A stretch of DNA of 64,000 nt from Mesorhizobium qingshengii (lineage in GTDB: Bacteria > Pseudomonadota > Alphaproteobacteria > Rhizobiales > Rhizobiaceae). Each line of letters opens with the position of its first letter. The first letter of the stretch is position 1. The notes beneath the pieces are model-generated. The model did no database searches, had not been told where the DNA came from, and worked only from the letters and a program-made list of their open reading frames with translations. Shown piece after piece: positions 18,153 through 27,271 of the stretch. The translations under genes were made by a program, and so were the position numbers. Where the stretch lies: positions 186,001 to 250,000 of the forward strand of contig NZ_FMXM01000009.1 of assembly GCF_900103325.1 (NCBI RefSeq), given 5' to 3'.

Positions 18153-19049
18153 ATGGCGTTGGATTGGGACAAGCTACGCGTGTTTCACGCAGCGGCGGAA
18201 GCGGGGTCGTTTACCCATGCGGCCGAGACTTTGCATTTGTCGCAATCGGCGATCTCGCGGCAGGTCAGCGCGCTCGAGCATGATGTTGGCGTTCCGCTGT
18301 TCAACCGCCATGCCCGCGGCCTGGTGCTGACCGAGCAGGGCGAAATGCTGTTCCGCACGGCGCACGACGTGCTGATGAAGCTTGAGACGATCAAGTCGCG
18401 GCTGACCGAGACCAAGGACCGTCCCTCGGGCGTACTCAGGGTAACGACGACGGTTGGGTTGGGTGCTGGCTGGCTGACCGAGCGCCTGCAGGAATTCATC
18501 GAACTCTACCCTGACATCAGCCTGCAACTGATCCTCGCCAATGAGGAACTCGACCTCACCATGCGTCAAGCCGATTGCGCTATCCGGCTGCGCCAGCCGC
18601 AGCAGCCGGACCTCATCCAGCGCCGCCTGTTCACCGTGCATTTCCACCTTTACGCGGCTCCCTCCTATGTGGCCAAGTACGGCAAGCCGGCTTCGGTCGC
18701 AGAGCTGAAGAACCATCGCATCGTCACCTTCGGCGTGCCGGTGCCGTCGCATCTGTCGGAGCTGAATTGGCTGGAGACGGTCGGCGATTTCGAAGGCGGA
18801 CAAAGGGTGCCGACGCTGCAGATCAACGACATATTGTCGATCAAGCGTGCCGTGCAGGGCGGAGCCGGCATCGCCATGCTGCCCGACTATGTGATCAACA
18901 AGGATTCCGGCCTGGTGCAGTTGCTGCCGGAGACAGAGGTACCGTCCTTCGACACCTATCTCGCCTATCCCGACGCGATGAAGAACCAGGCCAAGCTGCA
19001 TGTGTTCCGGGATTTTATCATTGCGAAGGCCAGAAGCTGGTCCTTCTGA
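18153..19049 (+). CDS. lsrB: LysR-type regulator, LsrB/VtlR-like
   Basis: A 298-residue LysR-family protein: winged helix in residues 5-64 (AAETLHLSQSAISRQVSALE) and a substrate-binding-like effector domain from about residue 92. From memory, trxB followed by this LysR gene is the setting of lsrB in Sinorhizobium and vtlR in Brucella, regulators of oxidative stress, LPS and virulence; VtlR activates an AbcR small RNA. A candidate AbcR lies 850 bp downstream. The one cysteine in the first half, Cys142 in RQADCAIRL, could be redox-sensitive (inferred). GAGGGG precedes the ATG. Confidence 0.85.
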   Translation: MALDWDKLRVFHAAAEAGSFTHAAETLHLSQSAISRQVSALEHDVGVPLFNRHARGLVLTEQGEMLFRTAHDVLMKLETIKSRLTETKDRPSGVLRVTTTVGLGAGWLTERLQEFIELYPDISLQLILANEELDLTMRQADCAIRLRQPQQPDLIQRRLFTVHFHLYAAPSYVAKYGKPASVAELKNHRIVTFGVPVPSHLSELNWLETVGDFEGGQRVPTLQINDILSIKRAVQGGAGIAMLPDYVINKDSGLVQLLPETEVPSFDTYLAYPDAMKNQAKLHVFRDFIIAKARSWSF

Positions 19050-19130
19050 GGGCGGTGTCGATATTCAGGTGATGTCGGCCTGACCTGAAACCCGGCATGC
19101 CCTCAAACGGCGCTGCTTCGTTTCCTCGGC

Positions 19131-19628
19131 TCAACCCCGCCATGGCGTCAAGCGTGGCAGCCAGCCGGGCACGGCGCGGCGATAGGTTTCGTATTCGGAG
19201 CCGTAGCGACGGGCAAGCGTCGGCTCTTCGTAGAGCCGCACGAAGGAGGCCATGGCAGCCGCCGCAATGGCTGCATAGGCGGCAAGCGTCCAGCTCGAGA
19301 ACAGCAGCGCCTGGCCGAGGATGATCGACAGCACCGCGACATACATCGGGTTGCGGACATGGCGGTAGATGCCGCCGATCACCAGCTTCTCGGTCGGCGC
19401 CACCGGCGCGGGCGTGCCCAGCCCCTCAAGCGCGAAGCGGGCGAAGGCGTGGAGCAGCACCGCTATCGCGGCGACGATCAGCAGCCCGCCAATCGGGACA
19501 AGGCCCGGCAGCCTCGACCATGGCAGCCCCCAGCGATCGGTCAGCAGCCAGGGTACCAGCCCGGCAACCACGCCAGGCGCCGCGATGAAGAAGGCCGCAC
19601 TGCCGGCGATCGCCGAAAAAGTCCGCAT
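19131..19628 (-). CDS. Isoprenylcysteine-methyltransferase-like membrane protein
   Basis: A 165-residue membrane protein with four to five hydrophobic helices. GGIYRHVRNPMYVAVLSIILGQ and EEPTLARRYGSEYETYRRAVPGWLP match the ICMT/phospholipid methyltransferase fold, where the RHPxY-like and E...Y..Y motifs bind S-adenosylmethionine. The substrate in bacteria is generally unknown. The ATG at 19628 has GGGAGGAAG upstream. It is convergent with the LsrB-like gene and backs onto the small-RNA region. Confidence 0.82.
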   Translation of the reverse strand: MRTFSAIAGSAAFFIAAPGVVAGLVPWLLTDRWGLPWSRLPGLVPIGGLLIVAAIAVLLHAFARFALEGLGTPAPVAPTEKLVIGGIYRHVRNPMYVAVLSIILGQALLFSSWTLAAYAAIAAAAMASFVRLYEEPTLARRYGSEYETYRRAVPGWLPRLTPWRG

Positions 19629-19827
19629 TGGGGGCTTCCTCCCTGATTGCCTGAGAAATGAACGCCTGCTGCCCGTTTCCACATCATTGCGAAGTTTTGG
19701 CATTTTGGGGCAAAAACCGGTCGCGTTTCGCGATTCTGTAGTGATGATCGTCCTGTCCAGCGCTCCGTTTCGGGATTTTTGCTGGTCCTATTGGTCCCAG
19801 ATATGGGTTAGACCACAGCCTGCGTCT

Positions 19828-19850
19828 TTTTGCATGCGTGTGTTGCAAAA
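19828..19850. promoter_or_regulatory. Candidate LysR-type operator upstream of abcR
   Basis: TTTTGCA and TGCAAAA form a perfect 7-bp inverted repeat with a 9-bp centre. The centre sits about 55 bp upstream of the inferred RNA start, the usual place for a LysR-type activator site. An LsrB/VtlR-like regulator is encoded 780 bp away. Confidence 0.5.
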
Positions 19851-19856
19851 TAGATG

Positions 19857-19888
19857 CTTGTTTCTTGGGCATGATGAGCACATATATA
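19857..19888 (+). promoter_or_regulatory. Promoter of the AbcR-like RNA
   Basis: CTTGTTT at 19857-19863 and ATATAT at 19882-19887 are 18 bp apart and resemble the CTTAGAC-N17-CTATAT pattern of rhizobial small-RNA promoters. The start site would be near 19894. Confidence 0.5.
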
Positions 19889-19893
19889 GATCA

Positions 19894-20009
19894 TCTCTGG
19901 GGCGCGTTCTCCTCCCATTAGCGCCCTTGAGTGTTCCCCTCTGGAGGTTAGCCTTAACAGGCACTTCCAATCAAACTCAGCCGGATCTTCGTTGATCCGG
20001 CTTTTTTGT
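19894..20009 (+). ncRNA. abcR: AbcR-like trans-acting small RNA (alpha-r15 type)
   Basis: No protein is encoded here, yet a promoter, a structured segment of about 116 nt and a perfect terminator follow each other. A first hairpin (GGGCGC/GCGCCC, 19900-19926) exposes GTTCTCCTCCCATTA, an anti-Shine-Dalgarno motif like that used by AbcR RNAs to block ABC-transporter mRNAs; a second pyrimidine-rich stretch (TTCCCCTC) follows, then the terminator. Length, motif order and nearness to an LsrB/VtlR-like gene fit AbcR1/AbcR2. The 5' end is inferred from the promoter. Confidence 0.65.
19979..20009 (+). terminator. Rho-independent terminator of the AbcR-like RNA
   Basis: AGCCGGATC and GATCCGGCT form a perfect 9-bp stem around TTCGTT, followed by TTTTTT. 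Confidence 0.85.
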
Positions 20010-20064
20010 TGCCTGCGCCCCGTCGGCACCTCTGAAAAGTCCAACAGAATTGCCACGTAACAGT

Positions 20065-20089
20065 GACATGTAACCTCTGGTAACATGTC
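20065..20089. promoter_or_regulatory. 25-bp palindrome, candidate operator
   Basis: GACATGTAACC and GGTAACATGTC are inverted copies (10 of 11 match) around TCT. It lies just upstream of the second structured RNA and downstream of the abcR terminator, where an operator would be expected. The binding protein is unknown. Confidence 0.5.
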
Positions 20090-20127
20090 GCGGGCGCTCG
20101 TCGCGTGCTATGCAGATCATAGGACGC

Positions 20128-20310
20128 GGTGTGGTTCGGACGGGAGATGGGGGCATCACTCGGACGGGCCCGGGCTCAGGCGGCTACCGCGTCCGAACCA
20201 TTCTTCCGGCGAAGCTTGGCAGCGTCAGGTGCGGCGGACCTGCCGTTTTTACCTCCCAAGAAAACGGTCCGCGATAAAACGACGTCCGGTTCCCGCTGGG
20301 CGTCGTTTTC
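20128..20310 (+). ncRNA. Candidate structured small RNA of unknown family
   Basis: There is no plausible coding frame. A long-range stem joins 20132-20142 and 20190-20200 (TGGTTCGGACG, 11 bp perfect), with a small hairpin GATG-GGGG-CATC inside. A second hairpin (CCGTTTT/AAAACGG, extended by GCGGA/TCCGC across a bulge) presents TACCTCCCAAG in its loop, an anti-Shine-Dalgarno-like sequence. A strong terminator ends the unit. The 5' end is a guess from the first stem. It could be a second AbcR-class RNA, though its sequence is not a copy of the first. Confidence 0.5.
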
Positions 20311-20312
20311 AT
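20276..20312 (+). terminator. Terminator of the second RNA
   Basis: AAAACGACG pairs perfectly with CGTCGTTTT around 16 bases, and the descending arm supplies a T-run. Confidence 0.75.
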
Positions 20313-20409
20313 TTAAGGCGTGTGCGCTGAAACAGGTTCAGTCGACTCGCCTTAAGCTTTTGTTTTCATGCATCTCGTTGTCGTAAAACCGCTACGCACT
20401 TTTGGAGCG
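20311..20409. repeat. Rhizobial intergenic palindromic repeat
   Basis: TTAAGGCG (20313) pairs with CGCCTTAA (20348) around an inner CTGAA/TTCAG stem, followed by TTTTGTTTTCATGCATCTCG and AAAACCGCTACGCACTTTTG. Sequences of this form recur between genes across rhizobial genomes. It separates the small-RNA region from the EF-G-like gene. Confidence 0.6.
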
Positions 20410-20459
20410 CCATGGCCCTCAAACCGAGGTTCGAGGGCCAACGCGGCGTGGCGACAGGA

Positions 20460-22511
20460 TCAGGCGGCCTTGCCGCTGGCGTTCATCGCGTCGTCGGCGA
20501 GGCGACCGGTAAGTTCCGCCATGTGATCGAAGGTGGCGCGGTAACTGGCGACGCCCGCTGTCGCCGAGCGCAATTCGATGATCAGGTCGCCGATCTCGGC
20601 TTGCGGCATGGTTGCCTCGACGACATCCCATCCCGGCCAGTCGGGCCGCGCGTCATAGCCAAGGATCTGGCCGCGCCGCTGCGGGATAAGCGCGATGATC
20701 TTCGAGGTCGCGTCGGATGGCGTGACGATCTCGACCTTCATCACCGGTTCCAGAAGCACCGGCGAGCAGGCGGCCATGCCTTCCTTCATCGCCAGCCTGG
20801 CCGCCATCTGGAAGGCCATGTCGGACGAATCGACCGCATGGTAGGAGCCGTCCGACAGGTTGACGGCGACATCGACCACCGGGAAGCCGAGCGGGCCGGA
20901 CTTCAAATAGTCGCGCACGCCAGTCTCGACCGACTGGATATAGGTCTTCGGCACGACGCCGCCGGTGATGGTGTCGGTGAACTGGAAGCCGGAGCCGCGC
21001 GGCAGCGGTTTGATCTCGATCACCACATCGCCGAACTGGCCATGGCCGCCGGACTGCTTCTTGTGGCGCCCGCGCTGCTGCGCCGTTTTGCGGATCGTCT
21101 CGCGGTAGGGCACCGCCGGGGCGTGGCCTTCGACCGGAATCTGGTTCTTGCCTTCCAGCCGCTCGCGCACGACACGCAGATGCATCTCGCCATGACCCGA
21201 CAGCACGGTCTCGGCCGAGTCCTGGTTGTGGCGCAGACTGAGCGAAGGGTCCTCCTCGGCCAGCCGCTGGATGGCGGCCGACATCTTCACCTCATCCTTG
21301 CGCTCCTTGGGGCGCAGCGCGAAGGCGAAGACCGGCTGCGGCGGCTCGACATTGAACAGCTGTTTGGTGCCGCCCTTGGCCGAGGTCAGCGTCTGGCCGG
21401 TCTTGACCTCGTCCAGCTTGCCGAGCGCCACGGTATCGCCAGCCTTGGCGGTGGTGAGCTTGGACTGGTCCTTGCCAAGCATCCTGTAGATGCCGGAGAC
21501 CTTCGCCGTATCACCGTTAGGCAGCCAGAGTTCGGAACCGTCGACGACCTGGCCGGACAGGATGCGCGACACCGACAGTTTGCCGCCATGTGGCGTGTGA
21601 ATGGTCTTCATCACCTGAACCACGGTGGCGCTGCCATCGGGGGCGCCGAGCCGCTTGCGGGTCGCCTCGATGTCGGGCGCGTCGTGGCGGATTGCCTTCA
21701 AGAGGCGCAGCACGCCATTGCCCTTTTCGGCGGTGCCGATCAGTACCGGCGTCACCGCGCCATCGCGCAGATCGGCGGCGAGGTCGTCGAAGATCGCATC
21801 CTTGGGCGGCTCGATTTCTTCGAGCAGCTGTTCCATCAGCTGGTCGTCATGGTCGGCCAGGGTTTCCAACATGGAGAAGCGCGCTTCGAGCTCGCGCGCC
21901 TTGTCGTCCCCCGGTATCTGCGCAATTTCGCTCTCGGCATATTCGCGATAGATGTAGGCGCGCTCCAGCGCCAGATCGATCGAGCCGATGACGACGCCAT
22001 CCTTGCGCAGCGGAATCTGGCGCAGCAGCAAAGGTACCGCACTTGCCGGCTGCAGCATCTTCAGCGTGTCGCGCACGCCTGATATCGCCTTGTCGACCTT
22101 GTTGAGGAACAGGATGCGCGGCACGCCGAGATCGTCGAGCTTGCGCATGATCAGTTGCAGCGCCGGGATCTTCTTTTCGTCGGCCTCGGCCACGACCACC
22201 GCGAGGTCGCATGCGGCCAGCACCGGCTCGGCCTCGAAGGAGAATTCGATCGAGCCGGGACAGTCGACGAAGGTGATCTGCTCGCCCATGAATTCGGTGG
22301 TGGCGAAGGTCGCCTCGACGCTCATGGCGTGGGCGCGCGCCTCCGGCGAATGGTCTGAAACGGTATTGCCCGAGGAAACCGGGTTCTGGCGGGGAATGGC
22401 GCCCGTGCGGGCCAATATGGCTTCGAGAAGTGTCGTCTTACCGCTTGCGAAGGGACCGACTATGGCAATGCATTTCGGTCCCGTGCGTCGTCCTCCGGCG
22501 CGAGTACCCAT
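20460..22511 (-). CDS. Elongation factor G-like GTPase (second EF-G paralogue)
   Basis: A 683-residue translational GTPase with the five EF-G domains. G1 is GPFASGKTTL, G3 is DCPGSIEF (DxPG) and G4 is NKVDKA. Domain IV carries SGGHGQFGDVVIEI and the C-terminal domain V ends GVASYRATFDHMAEL. The normal EF-G switch sequences (DxxxxExxRGITI, DTPGHVDF) are altered, which places it with the divergent EF-G-like proteins found beside canonical FusA. Its role may lie in recycling or stress rather than bulk translocation (inferred). GGAGG precedes the ATG. Confidence 0.85.
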   Translation of the reverse strand: MGTRAGGRRTGPKCIAIVGPFASGKTTLLEAILARTGAIPRQNPVSSGNTVSDHSPEARAHAMSVEATFATTEFMGEQITFVDCPGSIEFSFEAEPVLAACDLAVVVAEADEKKIPALQLIMRKLDDLGVPRILFLNKVDKAISGVRDTLKMLQPASAVPLLLRQIPLRKDGVVIGSIDLALERAYIYREYAESEIAQIPGDDKARELEARFSMLETLADHDDQLMEQLLEEIEPPKDAIFDDLAADLRDGAVTPVLIGTAEKGNGVLRLLKAIRHDAPDIEATRKRLGAPDGSATVVQVMKTIHTPHGGKLSVSRILSGQVVDGSELWLPNGDTAKVSGIYRMLGKDQSKLTTAKAGDTVALGKLDEVKTGQTLTSAKGGTKQLFNVEPPQPVFAFALRPKERKDEVKMSAAIQRLAEEDPSLSLRHNQDSAETVLSGHGEMHLRVVRERLEGKNQIPVEGHAPAVPYRETIRKTAQQRGRHKKQSGGHGQFGDVVIEIKPLPRGSGFQFTDTITGGVVPKTYIQSVETGVRDYLKSGPLGFPVVDVAVNLSDGSYHAVDSSDMAFQMAARLAMKEGMAACSPVLLEPVMKVEIVTPSDATSKIIALIPQRRGQILGYDARPDWPGWDVVEATMPQAEIGDLIIELRSATAGVASYRATFDHMAELTGRLADDAMNASGKAA

Positions 22512-22709
22512 GACTGACCTCCACTCAGGCGTTTCCCTAGGGACCGACTGGCATTTCTTGGTTCAGGCGGGTCAATCGGTCCTGAGCGGCGGCCGGCCTG
22601 TTCGACCGTCGCGGGCGGGGTTCTTTTTGATTGCCACCACCTGGGGGCATCGTCCCACTTGTTTGCCGGCAGGGCAAGAAAAATAGAAATTTGACGCTCC
22701 GCCGCCGCC

Positions 22710-24239
22710 TCAGGCGCTCAGTGCGAGCTGGTCGGTATTGGCAGTGCGCAAGGGACTGACCTTGTCGCGCGGCGCCGGCCTGTCGAAGAAATAGCCCTGG
22801 AAACGATTGCAGCCGGCGGCCCTGGCGAGCGCGAACTCTTCTTGCGTCTCGACGCCCTCGGCGACGATGGTGACATCCTGGATGCGCGCGATCTGGGCGA
22901 GCGCCGAAACGAAGATCTGCGCCACCTGGTCGTGGGCGAGGCTGCGGATATAGGAACGGTCGATCTTGATACAGTCGATGGGCAAGGTCTTCAGGTAGTT
23001 GAAGCCGCAATGGCCGGTACCGAAATCGTCGAGCGCGATGTGGAAGCCGAGGCCGCGCAAGGCTTCGAGGCGCCGCAGGATTTCGGGCGTGGCGGCGGTC
23101 GCTACCGTCTCGGTGATCTCGATGACGAATTGCGTCGCGGAGCGGCCGGTTTCCTTCAGCACGCGGTCACACATGGTGACGATCTCGTCGCGCTTCAGCT
23201 GTTCGCCGGAGACGTTGATCGAGATGCTGCGACCGGGGAAATAGCCGATATCGGCGCAAGCCCGCTTGAACACCCATTCGCCGAGCATGTCGATCAGCGT
23301 CGAGCGTTCGGCGATCGGAATGAATTCGGCCGGCGAGATCAGGCCGCGAACCGGATGGCGCCAGCGGATCAGCCCTTCGAAGCCATAGGTGGAACCGTCC
23401 GGGTTGACGATCGGCTGGTAGTGCAGCTCGAGCTCGCCGAGATAGACCGCGGCGCGCAGCTCCCGCTCGACTAGGCGGCGGTAGCGCTTGTCGGACAGCA
23501 TCTCCTCGTCGAACACGGTGACGCGGCCACGGCCCGCCGCCTTGCTTTCGTAAAGCGCCAGGTCGGCAACCAGCATCAGTTCCGTCGTGTTCGACGCATG
23601 TGTCGGCGCCAGCGCGACGCCGACGGAAATGGAGAGCGGAATGGTCCTGCCTTCATGGGATTTGCCGGCCCGCATGGCGTCCAGCAGTTGCCGCACATCC
23701 TTGTTAATGGCGATGAGATCGCTGTGCGGAATGATGACGCCGAATTCGTCGCCACCGAGCCGACCGACCATGCCGCCGGCAAAGATGCGCTCGGCGGTCT
23801 TGACGAGATGCGCCAGGGTGCGGTCGCCGAACTGATGCCCGAACGTGTCGTTGAGCTGCTTGAAATGGTCGAGGTCGATCAGCAGCAGGGCCGCATCGCG
23901 CCGATCGCGCATGGTGCCCAGGCTGTTGCCCAGCGCTTCGAGGAAATAGCGGCGTGTCATCGCCCCCGTCATCGCGTCCCTGGTCAGGAAATGATGCTTT
24001 TCGGCCTCGGCGACGGCCGCGGATTTCAGGCTATGGACGACGCTGCTGCGCATGTACATCAGTGCCAGCAAGGCCAGGCTGGTGGCGAGAATCGAGACCA
24101 CGAAGGCGCTGCCGGAAGACAGATTTTCCGACATCTCGACAGCGCCAAGCAACGCGGCGCCGATGCTGATCAGAAGCAAGGACTGGATGCCACGGTAGAT
24201 CCGGCCGCTATGGTCCTTGATCGTCGCCAATATGCTCAT
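22710..24239 (-). CDS. Membrane-bound GGDEF-EAL cyclic-di-GMP protein
   Basis: A 509-residue protein with two membrane helices (about residues 19-36 and 44-62), a GGDEF domain (about 85-240) with intact GRLGGDEFGV, and an EAL domain (about 260-500). I see no RxxD inhibitory site just before GGDEF. The EAL signature is EGLIRW, and the other metal and catalytic residues appear present (SINVSGEQL, IEITETV, LDDFGTGHCGF, IKIDRSYI, AEGVET). It may therefore both make and degrade cyclic di-GMP. Two EAL-only proteins are encoded 2 kb away. Confidence 0.92.
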   Translation of the reverse strand: MSILATIKDHSGRIYRGIQSLLLISIGAALLGAVEMSENLSSGSAFVVSILATSLALLALMYMRSSVVHSLKSAAVAEAEKHHFLTRDAMTGAMTRRYFLEALGNSLGTMRDRRDAALLLIDLDHFKQLNDTFGHQFGDRTLAHLVKTAERIFAGGMVGRLGGDEFGVIIPHSDLIAINKDVRQLLDAMRAGKSHEGRTIPLSISVGVALAPTHASNTTELMLVADLALYESKAAGRGRVTVFDEEMLSDKRYRRLVERELRAAVYLGELELHYQPIVNPDGSTYGFEGLIRWRHPVRGLISPAEFIPIAERSTLIDMLGEWVFKRACADIGYFPGRSISINVSGEQLKRDEIVTMCDRVLKETGRSATQFVIEITETVATAATPEILRRLEALRGLGFHIALDDFGTGHCGFNYLKTLPIDCIKIDRSYIRSLAHDQVAQIFVSALAQIARIQDVTIVAEGVETQEEFALARAAGCNRFQGYFFDRPAPRDKVSPLRTANTDQLALSA

Positions 24240-24510
24240 CGCATCGCCCCCTGCATCCGCCGGCAGAGGGCTAGTGGGCAGCCGTTAAAAAGCCCTTGAG
24301 GCAGCCACGCCTGGCCAGCAATTTGGCCACCCGTGCCTGCGATCCAACGTTCATGGTTAAGAAGCCTGGTGTGAAGACCGGCAGGGGAGCGGCGAAGGTC
24401 GATGGCAGTTGCACGGCGCGGCATATCGGAGGAAAGTGCCGGCTTGCGCCAATGTCAGGAGAGGCGGCCTTCTGCCGCCAGTCCGCCACCAGATCAAGGA
24501 CCCACCGACC

Positions 24511-24906
24511 ATGAAGATCATTGCCTGTGGCAGCGTGCCGACCATCATAGCGCCGGAGAAATATTTCACCGGCCGGGTGCTGCAGACGCCGATCATCGAT
24601 AAGGAGGCGCCGGCGCGGCTGCGGGCCACGCTGGTCAGCTTCGAGCCGGGCGCGCGCACCCATTGGCACACGCATCCGCTTGGCCAGACGCTCTATGTCA
24701 CTGCAGGTGCCGGCCTTGCCCAGACATGGGGAGAGGCGGTCCAGGAGATCAGGGCCGGCGACGTCATCTCATTCGCGCCTGGCGAAAAGCACTGGCATGG
24801 CGCAGCGCCGAAATCGGCGATGACGCATATCGCCATGCAGGAGGCGCTCGACGGTGTCCATGCCGATTGGCTGGAAGCGGTGACGTCAGCGCAATATGGC
24901 GGCTGA
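24511..24906 (+). CDS. Cupin-domain protein
   Basis: A 131-residue single-domain cupin. HWHTHPLGQTLYVTAG is cupin motif 1 with metal-binding histidines, and GDVISFAPGEKHWHGAAP is motif 2 with the last histidine. The sequence resembles small cupins annotated as (R)-mandelonitrile lyase-like or quercetinase-like; the reaction is unknown. The ATG at 24511 follows AAGGA at 12 bp. It is convergent with the aminotransferase gene, and a bidirectional terminator lies between. Confidence 0.82.
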   Translation: MKIIACGSVPTIIAPEKYFTGRVLQTPIIDKEAPARLRATLVSFEPGARTHWHTHPLGQTLYVTAGAGLAQTWGEAVQEIRAGDVISFAPGEKHWHGAAPKSAMTHIAMQEALDGVHADWLEAVTSAQYGG

Positions 24907-24922
24907 GTACCGAGCCGAGCTC

Positions 24923-24955
24923 ATGAAAAACCCGGCGTTGAGCCGGGTTTTTCAT
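24923..24955. terminator. Bidirectional intrinsic terminator
   Basis: ATGAAAAACCCGGC and GCCGGGTTTTTCAT form a perfect 14-bp stem around GTTGA. The A-run and T-run make it work on both strands, serving the cupin gene and the convergent aatA. Confidence 0.88.
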
Positions 24956-24975
24956 TTCCACTATGGCGTACCTGA

Positions 24976-26283
<1,308 letters not shown>

Positions 26284-26374
26284 TCAAGGACCCGTGATCG
26301 GCAACAATAAATTCATTAACGGGCGGTAGAGGCTTGAGTGGCAGGATCGCAGTCCAATCGCGGAGCGAGGAACC

Positions 26375-27271
26375 TTGTCGCGCAGCATCGGGCTTGCCCA
26401 CATCATCCGTCAGGACAACGGCACCTCCACCGGTGTCTGGGGCATCTACACGCTGCAAAGCGCCTTCCAGCCGATCTTCGCCTTCAAGGAAGGCAAGCTG
26501 TCGGTCGTCGCGTTCGAAGGTCTGATCCGGCCGTTCCGCGACGGCGCGCCGCAATCACCGATGAATTTCTTCAGCACCTGCCCGTCCGTCGACCGCCTGC
26601 ATGTCGAGGCGCTGACCAGGACGCTGCATCTGCTGAACGCCGGCGCCTGCCTGCCGCAGGAGGCGTCGATCTTCATCAATTTCGACCCGTCGGTGTTCAC
26701 CGAACGCAGTGTTGCCGACAAGGCCCTGCGCGAAATGCGGCTGGTGCTGCACGAGGCGGGCATCGATCCAGGCCGTGTCGTCTGCGAAGTGACCGAGCAG
26801 AGGTCGGCGTCGCAGGAAACCCTGCACAGCTTCGTCGCGGCACTCAAAGCCAACGGCTTTCGCATCGCCGTCGACGACTATGGCGCCGATGATTCCGACA
26901 TCAACCGCATCAAGGAACTGAAGCCCGATATCGTCAAGTTCGATGCCCAATGGATCACGCAGCTGATGGAGTCCGGCGCCGGTTTCGCGCTCTTGACCAC
27001 CATGGTGAAAAGCTTCGAGGAACAAGGCATCCACACGGTGTTCGAGGGCATCGAGGAGGCATGGCAGCTGGAGCTCGCCGAGAAATCGGGAGCCTCGATG
27101 GTGCAGGGTTTCGTGCTGGCGCGGCCCGAGCTGGCGCCAACCAGCTTTCGCGTCTTCGACAAGGACAGGCAGACACCCGATCCCGTCGTTGCCGGCGACA
27201 CGCCTGCTTCCGCCACGGCAGCGCATTCGGCGCGGCCGGCGAAAGCGTTCGGGCGCAAGGTGACGCCATGA
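26375..27271 (+). CDS. EAL-domain protein, divergent active site
   Basis: A 298-residue stand-alone EAL domain. The signature is FEGLIRP instead of EALxR, and the usual DDFGTG is DDYGADDSD; VTEQ, VKFDAQWI and FEGIEE occupy the later catalytic positions. It may be a weak phosphodiesterase or a cyclic-di-GMP receptor. The start is a TTG with GCGAGGAACC just before it; no ATG occurs nearby. The last 40 residues are low-complexity. The stop overlaps the next EAL gene by four bases, so the two are coupled. Confidence 0.83.
   Translation: MSRSIGLAHIIRQDNGTSTGVWGIYTLQSAFQPIFAFKEGKLSVVAFEGLIRPFRDGAPQSPMNFFSTCPSVDRLHVEALTRTLHLLNAGACLPQEASIFINFDPSVFTERSVADKALREMRLVLHEAGIDPGRVVCEVTEQRSASQETLHSFVAALKANGFRIAVDDYGADDSDINRIKELKPDIVKFDAQWITQLMESGAGFALLTTMVKSFEEQGIHTVFEGIEEAWQLELAEKSGASMVQGFVLARPELAPTSFRVFDKDRQTPDPVVAGDTPASATAAHSARPAKAFGRKVTP

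Noticed and set aside
19629..19857. A second tandem AbcR copy upstream of the first
   Set aside because: No CTCCTCCC loop or terminator is present there; the other RNA candidate lies downstream instead.
20412..22082. 556-codon plus-strand open frame opposite the EF-G-like gene
   Set aside because: Antisense shadow with no recognisable domain.
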